This document shows positions 24,051 to 36,740 of a DNA stretch of 64,000 bases, piece by piece. Origin of the DNA: Dama dama (Eukaryota; Chordata; Mammalia; Artiodactyla; Cervidae). How positions within the stretch are numbered: position 1 is the first letter of the stretch; each line of letters starts with the position of its first letter. The notes under the pieces are model-generated. The model saw only the letters and a program-made list of their open reading frames with translations, was not told the origin of the DNA and made no database searches. The stretch covers positions 86,767,501-86,831,500 of the forward strand of contig NC_083692.1 of the NCBI RefSeq assembly GCF_033118175.1, given 5' to 3'. A program made the position numbers and the translations under genes.

Positions 24051-26399
24051 TATTTTTTTTTTTAAGTATACATAGATTACCCATGCCCCCAACATTCTTA
24101 GTGAGATAAATCTACTTCAACAGGAAGTTACTTGCAATGAACACAGAATTAGAAAACCATTTTTGACATCAAAGAGAATGTTTTTCCACAAATTTCCAGC
24201 AGTCAGGGGGATTACAAATTCTCCAAGGAAAACATGTAGCCAACATTTTAAGTGATAGGTTTCAAAATGAATTCAGGGATGGATTGTGAGACGTTGTTTC
24301 CAGTAACAGCCGTTGCCTGAACTAAATGAAATTTTCCTCACAGACTGAGACCTAGGAAAAAGTCTACACCTTGCCCCATTCTTTGGGTTAAAAGCACTGT
24401 TTAAGACCACTTAAAACTGTACTCTTTACTACAAGAAAAGGAGAAATAGCAACATCAAAGTCTGTTTTCTGATTTTATAACCATACTGTTTTGCCCAGGT
24501 TTTTAAAGAGAGACATTGTTACCAGGTTTTATTGTACGGTTTTGATAGCAACATATTATATGAAATCATCTTCATAAATTTTGTATTAAGGTAGCAGTGC
24601 CAGTACCTGAAATTGATTCAAAATGCTTAAGATACTCAATTACTTTTTAACACTGTTACACAATGCAGTGACTTATATCTTCTATTTCACAAGAATCTGA
24701 TGATGCAACATCATTGTAATTGATTCATTTTCTCAATTAAATAAAGCTACTGTGCTTTTCTTTATATGAATGCCACACAGACTATAGAGTTAGATGTATT
24801 ATCTCCTTTCTCTGTCTCAGATATATGGCCTTAAATGCTATATTCTGTTCCTCTGTTAATTCCACCAGAAAATTTAATGCCATGGTCATATTTTTCAAAT
24901 TCTGAAGTGCCATGTACTCGACTGTATTTATATTAGGCATATTTTTCACTGCTAAACTCTTTGTTGTTTACCTTTTTCAAGATCACATGACTGTACAGGC
25001 GCAGCAACCATAAAACAGACCCGAACAAAGTCAGCCTCCAGTCACTGCCTCTGCGTTTACACACAGTTCATGAAAAAGTGAAGCCCCTGGTTTTATAGCG
25101 CATTAAAAGGGGTACTAAGGGTTCTCAATATAAAATGTTAGCTTCGTGAACGCCTCTCTTTATTCTGGGTCTGCCTTCCAAATGCTTAGATCTGAGAGCA
25201 GAGTTCAGAGGGACACAATAACATTGTTAGGGCTGATGTACTGCCTGTAGCTCCCAACATATGAGATGCTGTTTATAACTAACTTGTCCAAGTCCACCTT
25301 CCTGCCTACACATTTTGCTCATACTGAGTTTTCTATGTCTAACTAATAACTGGGGACAAAGAACAGAACGATAATTGCTCCAGTCATAGACTTGGCTGAT
25401 CAGTCGCTAGAACCAGCAGCATTTTGAAACACTAGTTAGATAAACCTCTTCTCTCTTCTGGGCATAGCTTTTTTTTTTTTTTTTTTCCTGTTCATCAGCT
25501 GTTAGATCTAAGATTTTCCTAAGCCACACTAACAGGGGATGCCTCCTTCTAACATAAGACAGGCCCTTATGTGTCTAAATGGGGAAGAATGACTTCACAA
25601 CAGGCAGGCTTAAATCTCAGTTGGGTCTTCTATTTCCTTAAGAGGACCATAGAGCTGGCGATTTAAAAAGCTCCTGTAATGTGGCCTGTGACTCTGGAAG
25701 GTGAACCTGGAAAGGAAATTACTGATGCAAAAGTTTGCTTATGGGGGCTCAATTATTTAGTCAATGACTCTGGTGATAAAAGACAACTTTGGAAGGCTCA
25801 CATTATGCTTCTATCTCTGGAGAGGTACTTTTTCACACACGATGGTAGACAGACCTTGCTACCAGCCCTTTTATATTCAGAAGCACAATCAGAAAACTAA
25901 AATGAATCCACCTATGGAACTTAGAGAAGATACAAGCTCGAGCTTTCATTTTCTCTTTTACTCTCTGAAATTATGGCTTGCCCTGCAGCTCTTGTCGGAG
26001 AGATTTATGTGTGACCTGGGTCAGATCTTCCAATACCAGTTGACAAATTTTCTCTTTACATATTTACTGCTTTTCAAGCTTGTGTTATTTTCTCTTAAAT
26101 AGAGAGAGAGAGAGAGAAAAAAAAAGAAATATAAAATCAAATCATATGACTGGAATTTTAAAAGAATACTGTTTTTATCTGTTGTGCTCCTGGTATCACA
26201 TTCTAGCTTTTGATGCTGAACTCTATTCTCTTTTTAAATGTCAAATTTTAAGAACTGTAGCTATTTTGCAAGGACTCTCTTTTAAAATCAGATGCATTAA
26301 GCTAGAACTCTGGCTAAATATTAACATAAACAAGTATTATAGCAAACTGAGATTTTATATTCTACATGAAGAATGATGACCCAATTTTTTTTTTTTTTT

Positions 26400-26530
26400 A
26401 ATAGCTGGAAGGGACCTCTGAGATCTAGTTTAATCTACTCATTTTGCTGTTAGGGAAACTGAGGCTCAGAGGGGAAAAGTGCCCAAGGTCACATAACCTG
26501 GCTTAGAACTGACTGCTGACTCATGAGGCA
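26400..26530 (+). repeat. MIR-like relic
   Basis: Contains GGAAACTGAGGCTCAGAGG and CCCAAGGTCACATAAC, words characteristic of the MIR 3' region, preceded by a 15-T run. Confidence 0.6.
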
Positions 26531-26873
26531 ACTAGTAAGGGAGGGGGAATGCATCAGCTTTGGAATCAGAAAGATTCCTGGAATTCCTGTCTGATTCTCA
26601 TGGCTTCAGAAGCTCCCTCCTTTCACTAGGCTAGTCTAGAAAAGATAAGCTAGAGGGGCCCAAACATCCATCCTACCCCTCGAGTCTCCCACTCAGGCAC
26701 AGAGTTTCTTTCCTGACACAGACATTCAATCCGACTATATCTGGTATTGGGCTGGGTGCGAAAACTGAGTCGCATCACCTCCAATCCATCAGAACTTGAA
26801 AAAAAAGTGCCCAAATCTCAAAAAGCTCTCAGAGGGAGAAAAAAAATCACGTTCACGTGACCGCAAACTGAAT

Positions 26874-27075
26874 TGTTATTGTTGTTGCTGAGTTGCTGAG
26901 TCATGTCTGACTCTTTGTGACCCCATGGACTGTAGCCCATCAGGCTCCTCTGTCCATAGGATTTTCCAGGCAAGAATACTGGAATGGGTTGCCCATTTCC
27001 TTTTCCAGGGGATCTTCCTGACCTAGGGATCTGACCCTAGATTCTTTACCTCCAAGCCACCAGGGAAATCCCTTA
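26874..27075 (-). mobile_element. Bov-tA SINE
   Basis: Reverse-oriented: CTGAGTCATGTCTGACTCTT, CCATGGACTGTAGCCCATCA, CCAGGCAAGAATACTGGAAT, with the head GCCACCAGGGAAATCCC at the right. Flanked by CAAACTGAAT at 26864-26873 and 27076-27085, a perfect 10-bp target-site duplication. It is in sense with MAP2K5. Confidence 0.95.
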
Positions 27076-28399
27076 CAAACTGAATACACAATGCTTGGTA
27101 ACTTAAAATAATAATGCTTAAACAAAGGACTGTTTTTTTGAGAAGGAACAGGACAAAATTTACCCTGGTTAACTATAAATGGGAATTTTGGCAAACTGAT
27201 ATTTTTAGATTAACTGAATGTATTATGAGATAAAATGAATAAAATATATTATTTCTAATAATGTAAAATGAGCAAATATAGTTCACTTGTGCTCGATCTC
27301 CCCTATTCATTAATCTCTGTCCTTGTTCAAGTTCTTATCATGCCTGTGAATCTATCAGCATAGCTTGTATAGGACAAAACAAAAACAAAAAATAAGTTAT
27401 ATCACTCATTTAAACACAAATAAATGACCTAAAAATGAGTGATAAGAGGATTTAGTAAGAGGTTACTCAATAAGGTATAAGAGGTCACTGTGATCCCCAT
27501 GTTCTAAGATCCACTCACTGGCATGTTCTCCCTGCCTCATACCCCAAACTTGGGCCAGGGTGCTGCATTCCAGAGTGACCAGTTTTGAAAAGTTAAAAAT
27601 AGATATCCCTGAATTTGACAAACAGTTGGGGCAGCCAGAAAGGCTCTAAGGTGCCCAGAGGAGGGCACAGCTCAGATGGGACCAGGCAGAAAATCATCAC
27701 AGCCATAAATTAGATCACTTGGCTCTTACTGCTTCCCGAGCATCAAGGACAACGCATGCCCACCGCACACAACAGCTGCAGCACCAAGGTGCGGAGCAGC
27801 TATTACTCATGTGCTGGCTCTGCCGGCCAGAGAGCAGGGGGAAAGGGCAGGATGGCCGGCCTCCACTCTTCCATCCCTTGTGTATTTAAAACTGACGCGG
27901 CTCGTGTCCTCCCCTACCCAGGGGTACAGGAGCTAGCGTGAATCATTTCCTGGGCAAATAAATGAGAATTTCAATATTCAGACCTAAATCCTGTGAGAAA
28001 AGCAGGAGCTGAGAATCACAATTCAACATGACCAATGTGAGTTACAAAACTAACTTTTTCCCTCACAGTACAAGGTCTGGCCGAGGAGTCCATTAAGTAG
28101 TTGTGTTTCAAAGAAGATCTGAGATGTTTGCTGCATCAAACTTTTTTCTTTGCTACAAAAAAAAGGTGTGGTCTTATTTCAGAATCTAGTTTAAGAATAT
28201 CTGTTCTCTGGGTGTGGGAGAGGGGTAGGGGAAGAAGGAGGTGTTGCTTTTTCTGAGAAAGGCCTGTTGACCATTCTACTTTTTATGGTCAAATAAATCT
28301 GCTATAGCAAAAGCTATTTTAGCATGGCAAAATATCTGAAAGGGTTTTTCTAGAGTCGCCATTTAGGTTGCATCTCTATTAGCCTAAATCCTCCACATG

Positions 28400-28780
28400 C
28401 CACAGAATCCAGAACAATGTTAGAGGTCACCTAGTCCAATTCCTTGTTTCTTGTAGAAATTAGCTTTGTAGTATTCCTGACAGACAGCCATTCTGTCTCT
28501 GCTTGAAGACCTCCCAGTGCCAGGATTCCAATGATTCTATCTTGGGTAGCTTGAATTGTTAGGAAATGTGTTCTTATTCTGAGTCCAAATATGTCTTCCT
28601 ATAAGATACGATCATGGTCTGGAGCTGCAGTGATTAAGTCTAAAGACAGCTCTTCACATATTTCAAAATGGCTGTCATGTCTTAACAATGTTTTCTTTCC
28701 TCAACAAACATCCTATTTTCTTCCTAGGATCACTTGCTATGTTTGGCTGCCCTCTATCCTTCTCCCTTCCATTAGTAATG
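28400..28780 (+). repeat. CR1/L3-like LINE 3' fragment
   Basis: Contains GAGGTCACCTAGTCCAATTCC, CCTGACAGACAGCCATTCTG, CTCTGCTTGAAGACCTCC and ATTGTTAGGAAATGTG in the order of the ancient CR1/L3-like 3' region. The family name is from memory. Confidence 0.5.
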
Positions 28781-29734
28781 GCATACTAACAAACATCCCC
28801 TTGCCCCTAAGTAACCCATGAGCTTCATGGGAAGATGACGTCAACCCCAGCTTTAGAGGTGGGGCATGTAGCTCAGTCTTAAATTAGTCGCATCGCCTAC
28901 ATGCCCTGGGTGGAGGGAGTTAAACTGGTCCAATCAAACTGAAATCTACTGCCTCTGGCTGCTTGAAGGGAAAAAGAGACCTGCTCTTCCCTTCTAAACT
29001 GAGAAGCAGGTCACCCCAGGAGCTCTATAGTCATTCTTGGTCTGTGAAGGGAAAAGCCTACTAAGATCAGAGCCCAAAGTGAACTACTGGATAAGGTTCT
29101 ACCTAAAACCAGCAATACTTAGCTTTTCGGTCATGTATTTCAATAAATTTCCCCTGTGATGGAGGCAACTTTGAGTTGGGTTTTCTGTGACCTGAACCAG
29201 AAACTTCTGGAAGAATCACCCAGGCATGATTTCACATTCTTCTTTGAAGCTACCTTTCTCTGAATGTGGTGCCATTTAGGTACATTCCTCATAAACTGCA
29301 ATGCCTATGCCTGAACACATACCTTGCACTCGCTTAGATCACCTTATTCTGGACACTGTACTTGGTAGACTCTCAGAGGCCACAAGGGTATTCACATTTT
29401 TGATAGCCGTATCACATAGTCAGCTCAATGGAGAGAAACAGAGAAGTGTTTAAGTTTTGGGCTGGAAAAAAATTACTTCTTTCTTGTACTCTTCTATTTC
29501 TTATCTGTTTCATACTGACAGAGTATTTGAGAGTCAAAATGAACGGATGATTAAACCAATTACAGCATCTAGACAAGTCTGATGAAGTTTCTGCCTGGGG
29601 TCTTTCCCTTGTAACTGATAGAAAATGCATCAGTCTTTCATTTGGCTGAAGGAGACTCATAGACTTGGTGTCTGAAAGCACCCGAAAGGTTCTTTAATCT
29701 GACCCAGCTCCATCCCATCTGACTCTTGAATCCC

Positions 29735-29925
29735 TCCATCATTACACCCCTGCTGATGTGGTTTCTGTTTGAATACGTACAGTAATGGGGAGCCCGCGCA
29801 TTTTCTGACTGCCCATCCTACCTCCTGTTCCAGTTCTATCCTCCTAATATTGCAAATCCACATCCTTTCTTACAGAGAATCCTCAAATATCTGAAGACAA
29901 CTATCAAATCTCCTTGGAAGGCTTT
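29735..29925 (+). repeat. CR1/L3-like LINE 3' fragment, second copy
   Basis: GTTTGAATACGTACAGTAATGG, GGGGAGCCC and CAAATATCTGAAGACAACTA follow the same family order as the copy about 1.3 kb to the left, in the same orientation but covering a more 3' portion. Confidence 0.5.
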
Positions 29926-30827
29926 ATTCTTCAGGTATTGATGCTGGCAGGGTAGAGTGGAAGTACGGACAATGGAAGGGGATGAAATTATTAATTTAAA
30001 GCCTAAGTATGTGAATCGATTCTTAGTTTCTTCTGATTCTAAAACATGCTATGCCAACATGCAAAAAAGTAAAATTAGACTAAATTATCAATTCATCAAT
30101 TCATATATGTTTATGAAGATCTTGCTCTATGCCAGTCACTTTATGAGACTCTAGGACCCAAATGATGGATAAGATATATACTTGCTGGTTCACAAAAACA
30201 AAGTGACTTTTTAAGTTCCCTGAAATTTAGTGGCAGAGATGAGACTTAAGCACAGGGCATGCACTCACCTCTATGTCACTGAATATTTGTATGAAATATA
30301 GTTCGATGGATTCAGGATGCTGTAAATTTCTAAGACAGCTTCCCCATGAGGCCCACAACAAGTCATGTTTTCAGGCATTGCAAGGAAGGTTTTCTTTGTG
30401 AGCTAAGACTCCACACATTGCTCCTTAAACAAACAAACAAAAACCCAAACAAACATGATATATCTGACAACGTGGTCTGGCCTGCTGAGATTCTGAGATA
30501 AGCCGCAATTGCAGCCAATACGTGGTTCTTACAGGATCAGGAAAGAACAGAAAATCCTGAAATACAGTCACACGTAACCATGTTAATTAACAAATGTCTT
30601 ATTGGCTTGACTGTGAATTCAAAAGATTTGAAGAGAAGAAGTCATAGATTTAGAATGAACTAAAGAAACTTGACTTCTGTTTCAGAGTTTTGGTTCACAC
30701 CGCTCATTATTTTGATATAGGCAAAATGAAGTTTCAATAAATTCTAGGAGAGGATTTAGGAGATGGGGATGAGAAAGGGGGCTGAAGATGTGGGAAAGAG
30801 GAGGAAACTGCTCACACAAGATGAAAG

Positions 30828-30960
30828 CAGGGACCCCCCTGGTGGCCCAGTGGTTAAGGTAAGACTGTGCTTATAATGCAGGGGACATGGGTTCGATCCC
30901 TGGCCGGGGAACTAAGGTCCCACATGTCATGTAGTGTGGTAAAAAAAAATAAATAAAAAA
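30828..30960 (+). mobile_element. CHR-type SINE, short form
   Basis: CCCCCTGGTGGCCCAGTGG head, GGTTCGATCCCTGGCCGGGG, then an A-rich tail with AAATAAATAAAAAA. ATGAAAG occurs at 30821-30827 and 30961-30967 as a target-site duplication. Confidence 0.9.
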
Positions 30961-31134
30961 ATGAAAGGAGACCACAGATGTATCTAGCCCAGCATTTTTC
31001 AGTCCTTGTTTGCCAAATAACTCTTAGTTCGTTTCAATGTATTTGTGTGTGCATGCACATGTGTCAGGGAGTAGATGTCCACCTACACTATGTCCTGTCT
31101 TCCCATGATTTTGCAAGTCACTGACCTAGGCCAC

Positions 31135-31240
31135 CTCTGTCATTTTTCCAGATGAGGAAACTGAGGTCTGAAAAAAAAAAAAAAGGTCAAACGACTGATA
31201 GGAACAGCCAGGACCAGAACTCAGGTTAGCTCTGCATGAG
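31135..31240 (+). repeat. MIR fragment
   Basis: CCAGATGAGGAAACTGAGGT is a MIR hallmark. A 14-A run interrupts the copy just after it. Confidence 0.65.
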
Positions 31241-32399
31241 CCACTGGGCAGAAACCATATACTGACAATGCTTTAATCTGTTATTTGCTGGGTGTGCTGC
31301 TTGCTGCACCCTGGTCACCTCTGCTCTGAGTCACTGAACATTTCCAGTTGCCTGGCTACCGAGGAGGTATAGGGCTGTTCAAAGAGCAGGGGCTATAGGG
31401 AGACCTTTAGCTGGGAACATTCTTTTGTTTACTGCATTTTACCAAACTAGTCAAGGTCTCCTCAAGCCCAGAACGATGCTCTCTGAAGCTGGTTTCTAAA
31501 CAGGAAATAAAACAAGCTCCATGGCCATCTTTGGTCTTTCTCTCCTCTGAGCTTCCTTCCTCCTAAGACTGTCACGTTCCCCAGCCTTCCTTACCTTCTC
31601 TCCGTGGTGGTCACCACCTATAAACCCTGACACTGTGTAGCATAACAGAGTCCACACTTGGTTCTAACTGGTTGCCTTAGGTTCCCTCGATACTTTGGCT
31701 CCATGCATAAACAGACAACTGCCTCCTTTCTTAGCTTCTAGCAGTCGCTGGGACCCTTCTTTCCACCTGGTGTGTCCTGGGCAATCTCCAGGCTTAAATC
31801 GAATCAGCTCTTTGCTCCTTTTAGGCAACTCATTGGTTTTTCAATGAACTTAGCTTATCTGTTTCATTGGCAGTAATGAGGGTTGGGTTCTGAGCATCAT
31901 TAACATTTTAGTTGAGGAAGAATTCCCAAGACCCCAGGCATTAATCCAGAACTGTTAAACATCTGAAAAGTAATCTGTACTCAAACAAAGCTTGGCCAGG
32001 TCTGCCCCCTTTTTAACTTGGATGCCAATGAGCCCCTAGCCCCAAATATACCTAAGTTTTCTATACTGAATGTTGTTAAATAAAACACTGGAGTACAATA
32101 AAAGTTGATGTCTTTGCCTGTTGTTGCTGCTGCTACTACTGCTGTTGAGGACCACTTTCCCTCCAGGGATCCATATCCATCAGCAATTACCTAGCAGATA
32201 TGGAGCATCCTAGGACAGTAATTTCCATCTCTGAAGACACGCCGGTTGGAGGCAGTACCTGAGTGGATGGGCGTGTAAAATAAGGGTAGCCATTTGGGCT
32301 CAATGCCCCTGAGTGCCTTTTCTCACTTTCTCCCTGCACCCCAGCCCTCCAAAGCAGGAGATAGTCTGGTTCTATTGCCAAATACCTGGTAATCATCAG

Positions 32400-32515
32400 T
32401 GACTCATTTAACAGCTATGGACCCCCATGTCCTCCTCTATAAAGTAAATGAGTTGGACTGGACCATTGTAAGATCGCCTCACATCCTGCAATTCTATGCT
32501 GCCATTAAGGAGCAC
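32400..32515 (+). repeat. MIR fragment
   Basis: TGTCCTCCTCTATAAAGTAAATG, GTTGGACTGGACCATTGTAAG and CCTGCAATTCTATG follow the MIR 3' end. Confidence 0.55.
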
Positions 32516-32934
32516 CAATGAAACCAAAGAGGGAAAAATGGCCGGCCTTCCAGACCACAAGTCTCAGAGGGAAAGAAGGCAGTGATGTCACTCGTAAAAG
32601 CCAGACTGGGCACCAAATTCTCTACTTCAAGCTTTAATTCTATTTCTGGGCTAAACTGCTTATTTAAAAATTGTAGAAGAATAATTGTCTCCAGTTATTG
32701 AATTAAAAATTACTATATTCTGCATATAATTCTATATATTAATGACTGATTGTTAATGATAGATTATAACTGAAAAAAGAAAGACTGTAAAGGAAGGCTC
32801 TTATGGGATCAGAAGAGTAATTCATTTTAGTCCTACCTGGAGTGAGACATGGTCATATATTTTCAGAGCTACATGGGTAAATCCCTAAAGTACTTTCTGA
32901 AAATATAAATAATACTAATATTACCTTACTCTTG

Positions 32935-33080
32935 TTTACCAACTTATATTTTTCAAAGGGCTCTCTTAGGTATTAGGTCATTTGATCATGACAACCCCCC
33001 AATTCCCCAGCAGTCTAGCCAAGTCAAATTCATAAAGGGTGGCAGAGAACCCCTCAGAGGCATGTGCCAACTGACTTTAG
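32935..33080 (+). repeat. MIR fragment cut by a Bov-tA
   Basis: TATATTTTTCAAAGGGCTCTC, GGTCATTTGATCATGACAAC and CCCCAATTCCCCAG resemble the MIR core. It ends at the Bov-tA at 33082. Confidence 0.5.
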
Positions 33081-33081
33081 G

Positions 33082-33294
33082 CGAAGTGCTCAGTCATGTC
33101 TGACTCTTTGTGACTCCAGGGACTATAGCCCGCCAGGCTTCTCTGTCTACGGGATTTCCCAGGCAAGAATACTGGAGTGGGTTGCCATGCCCTCTTCCAG
33201 GGGATCTTCCCAACCCAGGGACTGAACCTGCATCTCTTGTGTCTCCTGCATTGGCAGGCGGACTCTTTACCACTAGCACCATCTGGGAAGTCCA
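33082..33294 (-). mobile_element. Bov-tA SINE
   Basis: Reverse-oriented: GTGCTCAGTCATGTCTGACT, CAGGCAAGAATACTGGAGTG, and the head near CACCATCTGGGAAGTCC. GACTTTAGG (33073-33081) and GACCTTAGG (33295-33303) form a 9-bp duplication with one change. Confidence 0.93.
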
Positions 33295-33331
33295 GACCTT
33301 AGGGGTAGAAATCTTAAGATGCAATGACTTC

Positions 33332-33677
33332 CAGATTTCCCTGGAGTCCAGTGGTTAAGAACCCGCCTGCTAATGCAGGGGACATGGGTTCGATTCCTCA
33401 TTCAGGAAGATTCCACATGCCTCAGAGAAATGAAAGCCCATGTGCCCTAACTACTGAGCCCACACTCTAGAGCCCTTGAGCCATAACTACTGAACCTGCA
33501 TGCTGCAACTACTGAAGCCTATGCTCTGTAATAAGAGAAGCCACTGCAATAAGAAGCCCATGTACCACAGCAAAGAGTAGCCCCTACTCCCTGCAACTAG
33601 AGAAAGCCCTCACCCAGCAATGAAGACCCAGCACAACCAAAACATTTAAATTAAATCAATAAAAATTTTAAAAACGT
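33332..33677 (+). mobile_element. CHR-2-type SINE, full length
   Basis: Complete element from the head (TTTCCCTGGAGTCCAGTGG) through repeated ACTACTGAGCC/AAC-type units to an AT-rich tail (TTAAATTAAATCAATAAAA). Flanked by AATGACTTC (33323) and AATGATTTC (33678), an imperfect target-site duplication. It lies 28 bp from the Bov-tA and in the opposite orientation. Confidence 0.92.
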
Positions 33678-33984
33678 AATGATTTCTGACCTCAGGTTGG
33701 TTCTCAGTCATCAAAAAGGGAGTCATGAAATTCTCAAGCCCAATTTCATGATCTGGGCTCTGCTACATGTGCTGGCTCCATCCTGATACAGTACCTTTCT
33801 CCTCTATAATTCCTCCCTCCCCTTCTTACTTTCCCTCCTTGTGTTGCATTAAAAGTCATCTAAGGAAACTCCTAAACTATGAGGGAGATAAAAGTTAACA
33901 GCAGCAGTAGTTAACTTACTGAGTTGAAGTACTGCAAGGAAACCAAGTTCAACATGCTGCTTCAGACCTTTATCTTAAGAAAAG

Positions 33985-34295
33985 AGAAAATGACTCTCTT
34001 GACTAGAACGCCTGGAGCTCTTTTCCATCCTTCTAGCCTTAGAGCCTCAGCTCAAGCATCATCTACCCTGTGAAACCATAGCTTCCTCAAGTGAGCTGAC
34101 CTCTGACTCGTTAGGCCAGAGCATACCATCTCCTGTAGGGTTCCTTTTATATCAACTGTTATTTATTCATGTTTTTCTGCCCACTGCATTAGATGCTTTG
34201 ATAGCAGGGACAACATACTTCATTTCTGTACTCCCAGGGCTTAGCACAGTGCCTGGACTGAGTAGATGCTCAGTGACAAATACGTGTTCAATTAA
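33985..34295 (+). repeat. L2 LINE 3' end
   Basis: GCTCAAGCATCATCTACCC, GATAGCAGGGACAACATACT and GCTTAGCACAGTGCCTGG, then GATGCTCAGTGACAAA, follow the L2 3' end in order. Confidence 0.75.
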
Positions 34296-36469
34296 ACTGA
34301 AATGTATGTCATAAAATAGTTTAGAAGGTGCTATAGAAACAAACCAACATTGGGTTAGTGCTTTAAAAAGCAAAGACAGGAACCACTAACCTAGCTGAGG
34401 TATTAACAAGTAATTTATCTTGAAAGTCTCACATTTCTAAGCTACCCACATTTGGGGGATGATTTCTCTTCCATTTCTGCTCTATCTTAAAGATATACTG
34501 GGAACCCATCTCCCGTCTTCAGCATAGGCCAAGCAAATAAAATTATGAAACATCTTTATAAGTATGAAATAGGCATTGGGAGAAAAATTTGACAGAGGCA
34601 ATTTAAAAATTCCTGGGAAGAAGCAAATGTGTATCAGCAAACATCTTCATATCACTTAAATTTCACCTCTGCATTTTATGGAACATAAAATCTGATTTTA
34701 TGGCTTCAAATGTCAGTATATTTTAAATGTCTATATCCTAAATAGTGAGAGTGAAAATAAACAATGAATTAAAACATGTAAGCTAGAAATCTGTTTGAAA
34801 AAATAAAACCGCACACATATCACTCTTTTGGACTCTTGCCAATTAAAGATTATAATTTGAAGTTGGGGTAATTACCCACTGCTACTTTTCTCTTTGACTA
34901 GAGATCTCACAGAAAAAACTGGATACTTACAATTTACTAAAATCCTTTATGTTCAAATTCAAAAAGTTCATGTAACAAAGGATAGATTCTGAACACCTCT
35001 TTTCAAAAAAGGCAGCTTTTTAGGTTTAATTTTGCAATACTAGGTTGGTCTAGATGTAATCAGTACGTTAATACATATATAAGATAGTGATAGCTATAGT
35101 GTGAATATAACAATAAATATAAAACAACATTAAATTATCAAAGTTAGGATCAGTAGCAGTATACTCAAAGAAATTTAAAACATGAATAAAATTAGGAGTA
35201 AAAACTCTTGTATTTTGACATCAACTTTTGAAAAACATTTACTATTTTAAAATAGTTTTAAGAACATATACTTTTTACTTTATTATGAGAAAAATACTCT
35301 ATTCAGAACACAATTTATTACTACAAAATAAACATATGTTTAAAAGACAGTGTGTCAATTGAAAAAAAAACTTACACATATTAAAATAGCAGGTTTCCAA
35401 GTCAAGTTAAACAAAATATTTTCCACTTGACAAGCTGCTTACATTTAAATGAAAACAGGGCAACTGTGGTCAATAATATGGATTGCATATAATAAAAAGG
35501 ACCTTAGATCATGTTAATACAAGGATCAGAAAGCAGTAACTTCCATTAAAACCACCCAATTACTTAGGAAACTTTCAGATACAGCAAATAAATGAATCTG
35601 TTTTAAGTGAAAGTGCTCAGATAAGTAGCTTTTTGACCTATGAGTAAGTCTCACTAGCAGCAGTCACAGCAAAGCCAGAACCTGCTGAAGCAAGGCAGAG
35701 TCCCCCAATCAAACAAATGGTATTAGTAATCAAAAAGCATTTGCAAAACATATTTCCTTGGTTAGCAGCAGGGGGTTCTGAGCACATGCCACCTACAGCT
35801 TCCTTCATACTTTGATATACAGTGTACAAGGGGTGAACACACCTTCCTCTAACCCATGAACAAGTGGGGTATTTTTGCTTTTTAAGAACAGGATATTTTC
35901 ATTTCTGTACTACCTTGTGAAAAAGGCCAGTCATTATACTATTAAGAATATATATCTTTCACTTAAAATCCTCTTATCCACTTACATTTAACTTGTGTTG
36001 GGATTTAAGAATGCCTCTTTATTGAGACAAGTAATACGTCATCATTTTGTTCAGCTAACAGGCCTGACAGACCCCGTTTCCCTGAGTTAAGAACAGCAGA
36101 TCTCTATTTTGTACATTGGTGGCAAAAGGTGGCAGAATAAATGAGAATCGCCACTTGGTAGTAAAGATTTTTAATCCCAAAGATGCAGACATTCCTTCTA
36201 CCTTGGCCTTAATCATTCTATTTGGCCAGAGGATGGTACTTTTTTTTCCAATAAAAGTGATCTCTACATATTGCAATATTTTATTTGAATGCCATTCTTA
36301 TGTATTTTAACAAATAACATCACCATGTACTATATCTCATGTTTTTGATCCTTTTTTTACTACTTATCATCTTCTTTATTTGAAACAGATTTTTAACAGA
36401 TAATCTTGATCGTTACAACAATATCTTGCTTGAATTTTATTCAAATAATTCTTAAAAACAGCTTAAAAA

Positions 36470-36740
36470 GCCGTTTGGAATAACATCAAGCTTGCCATCA
36501 ATCAAACGAAAAAATTCCGCTGGCGGTTGTATAAACATCAGATCAAGTCTGATGTCTTCAAGGATTTCAGAGTGAACCATAAAAAACTCCATTAACTTCT
36601 GACAAAGAATGCAAATTAATCACAACATGGGGTGAAATGAAATTAAAGGCTCTTTTCTAATCAATGACAAGGCAGGATGAAATATTTGTTACTCTCTCTG
36701 CACTCAGGCTGCCTATGATGTTTGCACTTCCCTTGAAAAG
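36470..36740. promoter_or_regulatory. Candidate enhancer-like element with PBX/HOX and octamer motifs
   Basis: A repeat-free block containing GCCATCAATCAAAC (PBX/HOX-type TGATTGAT on the other strand) and GAATGCAAATTAATCA (a POU octamer fused to a homeodomain site). TCAATGACAAGG, a SOX-like core, also occurs. Such dense motif packing is typical of developmental enhancers in introns of large genes. Confidence 0.3.
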
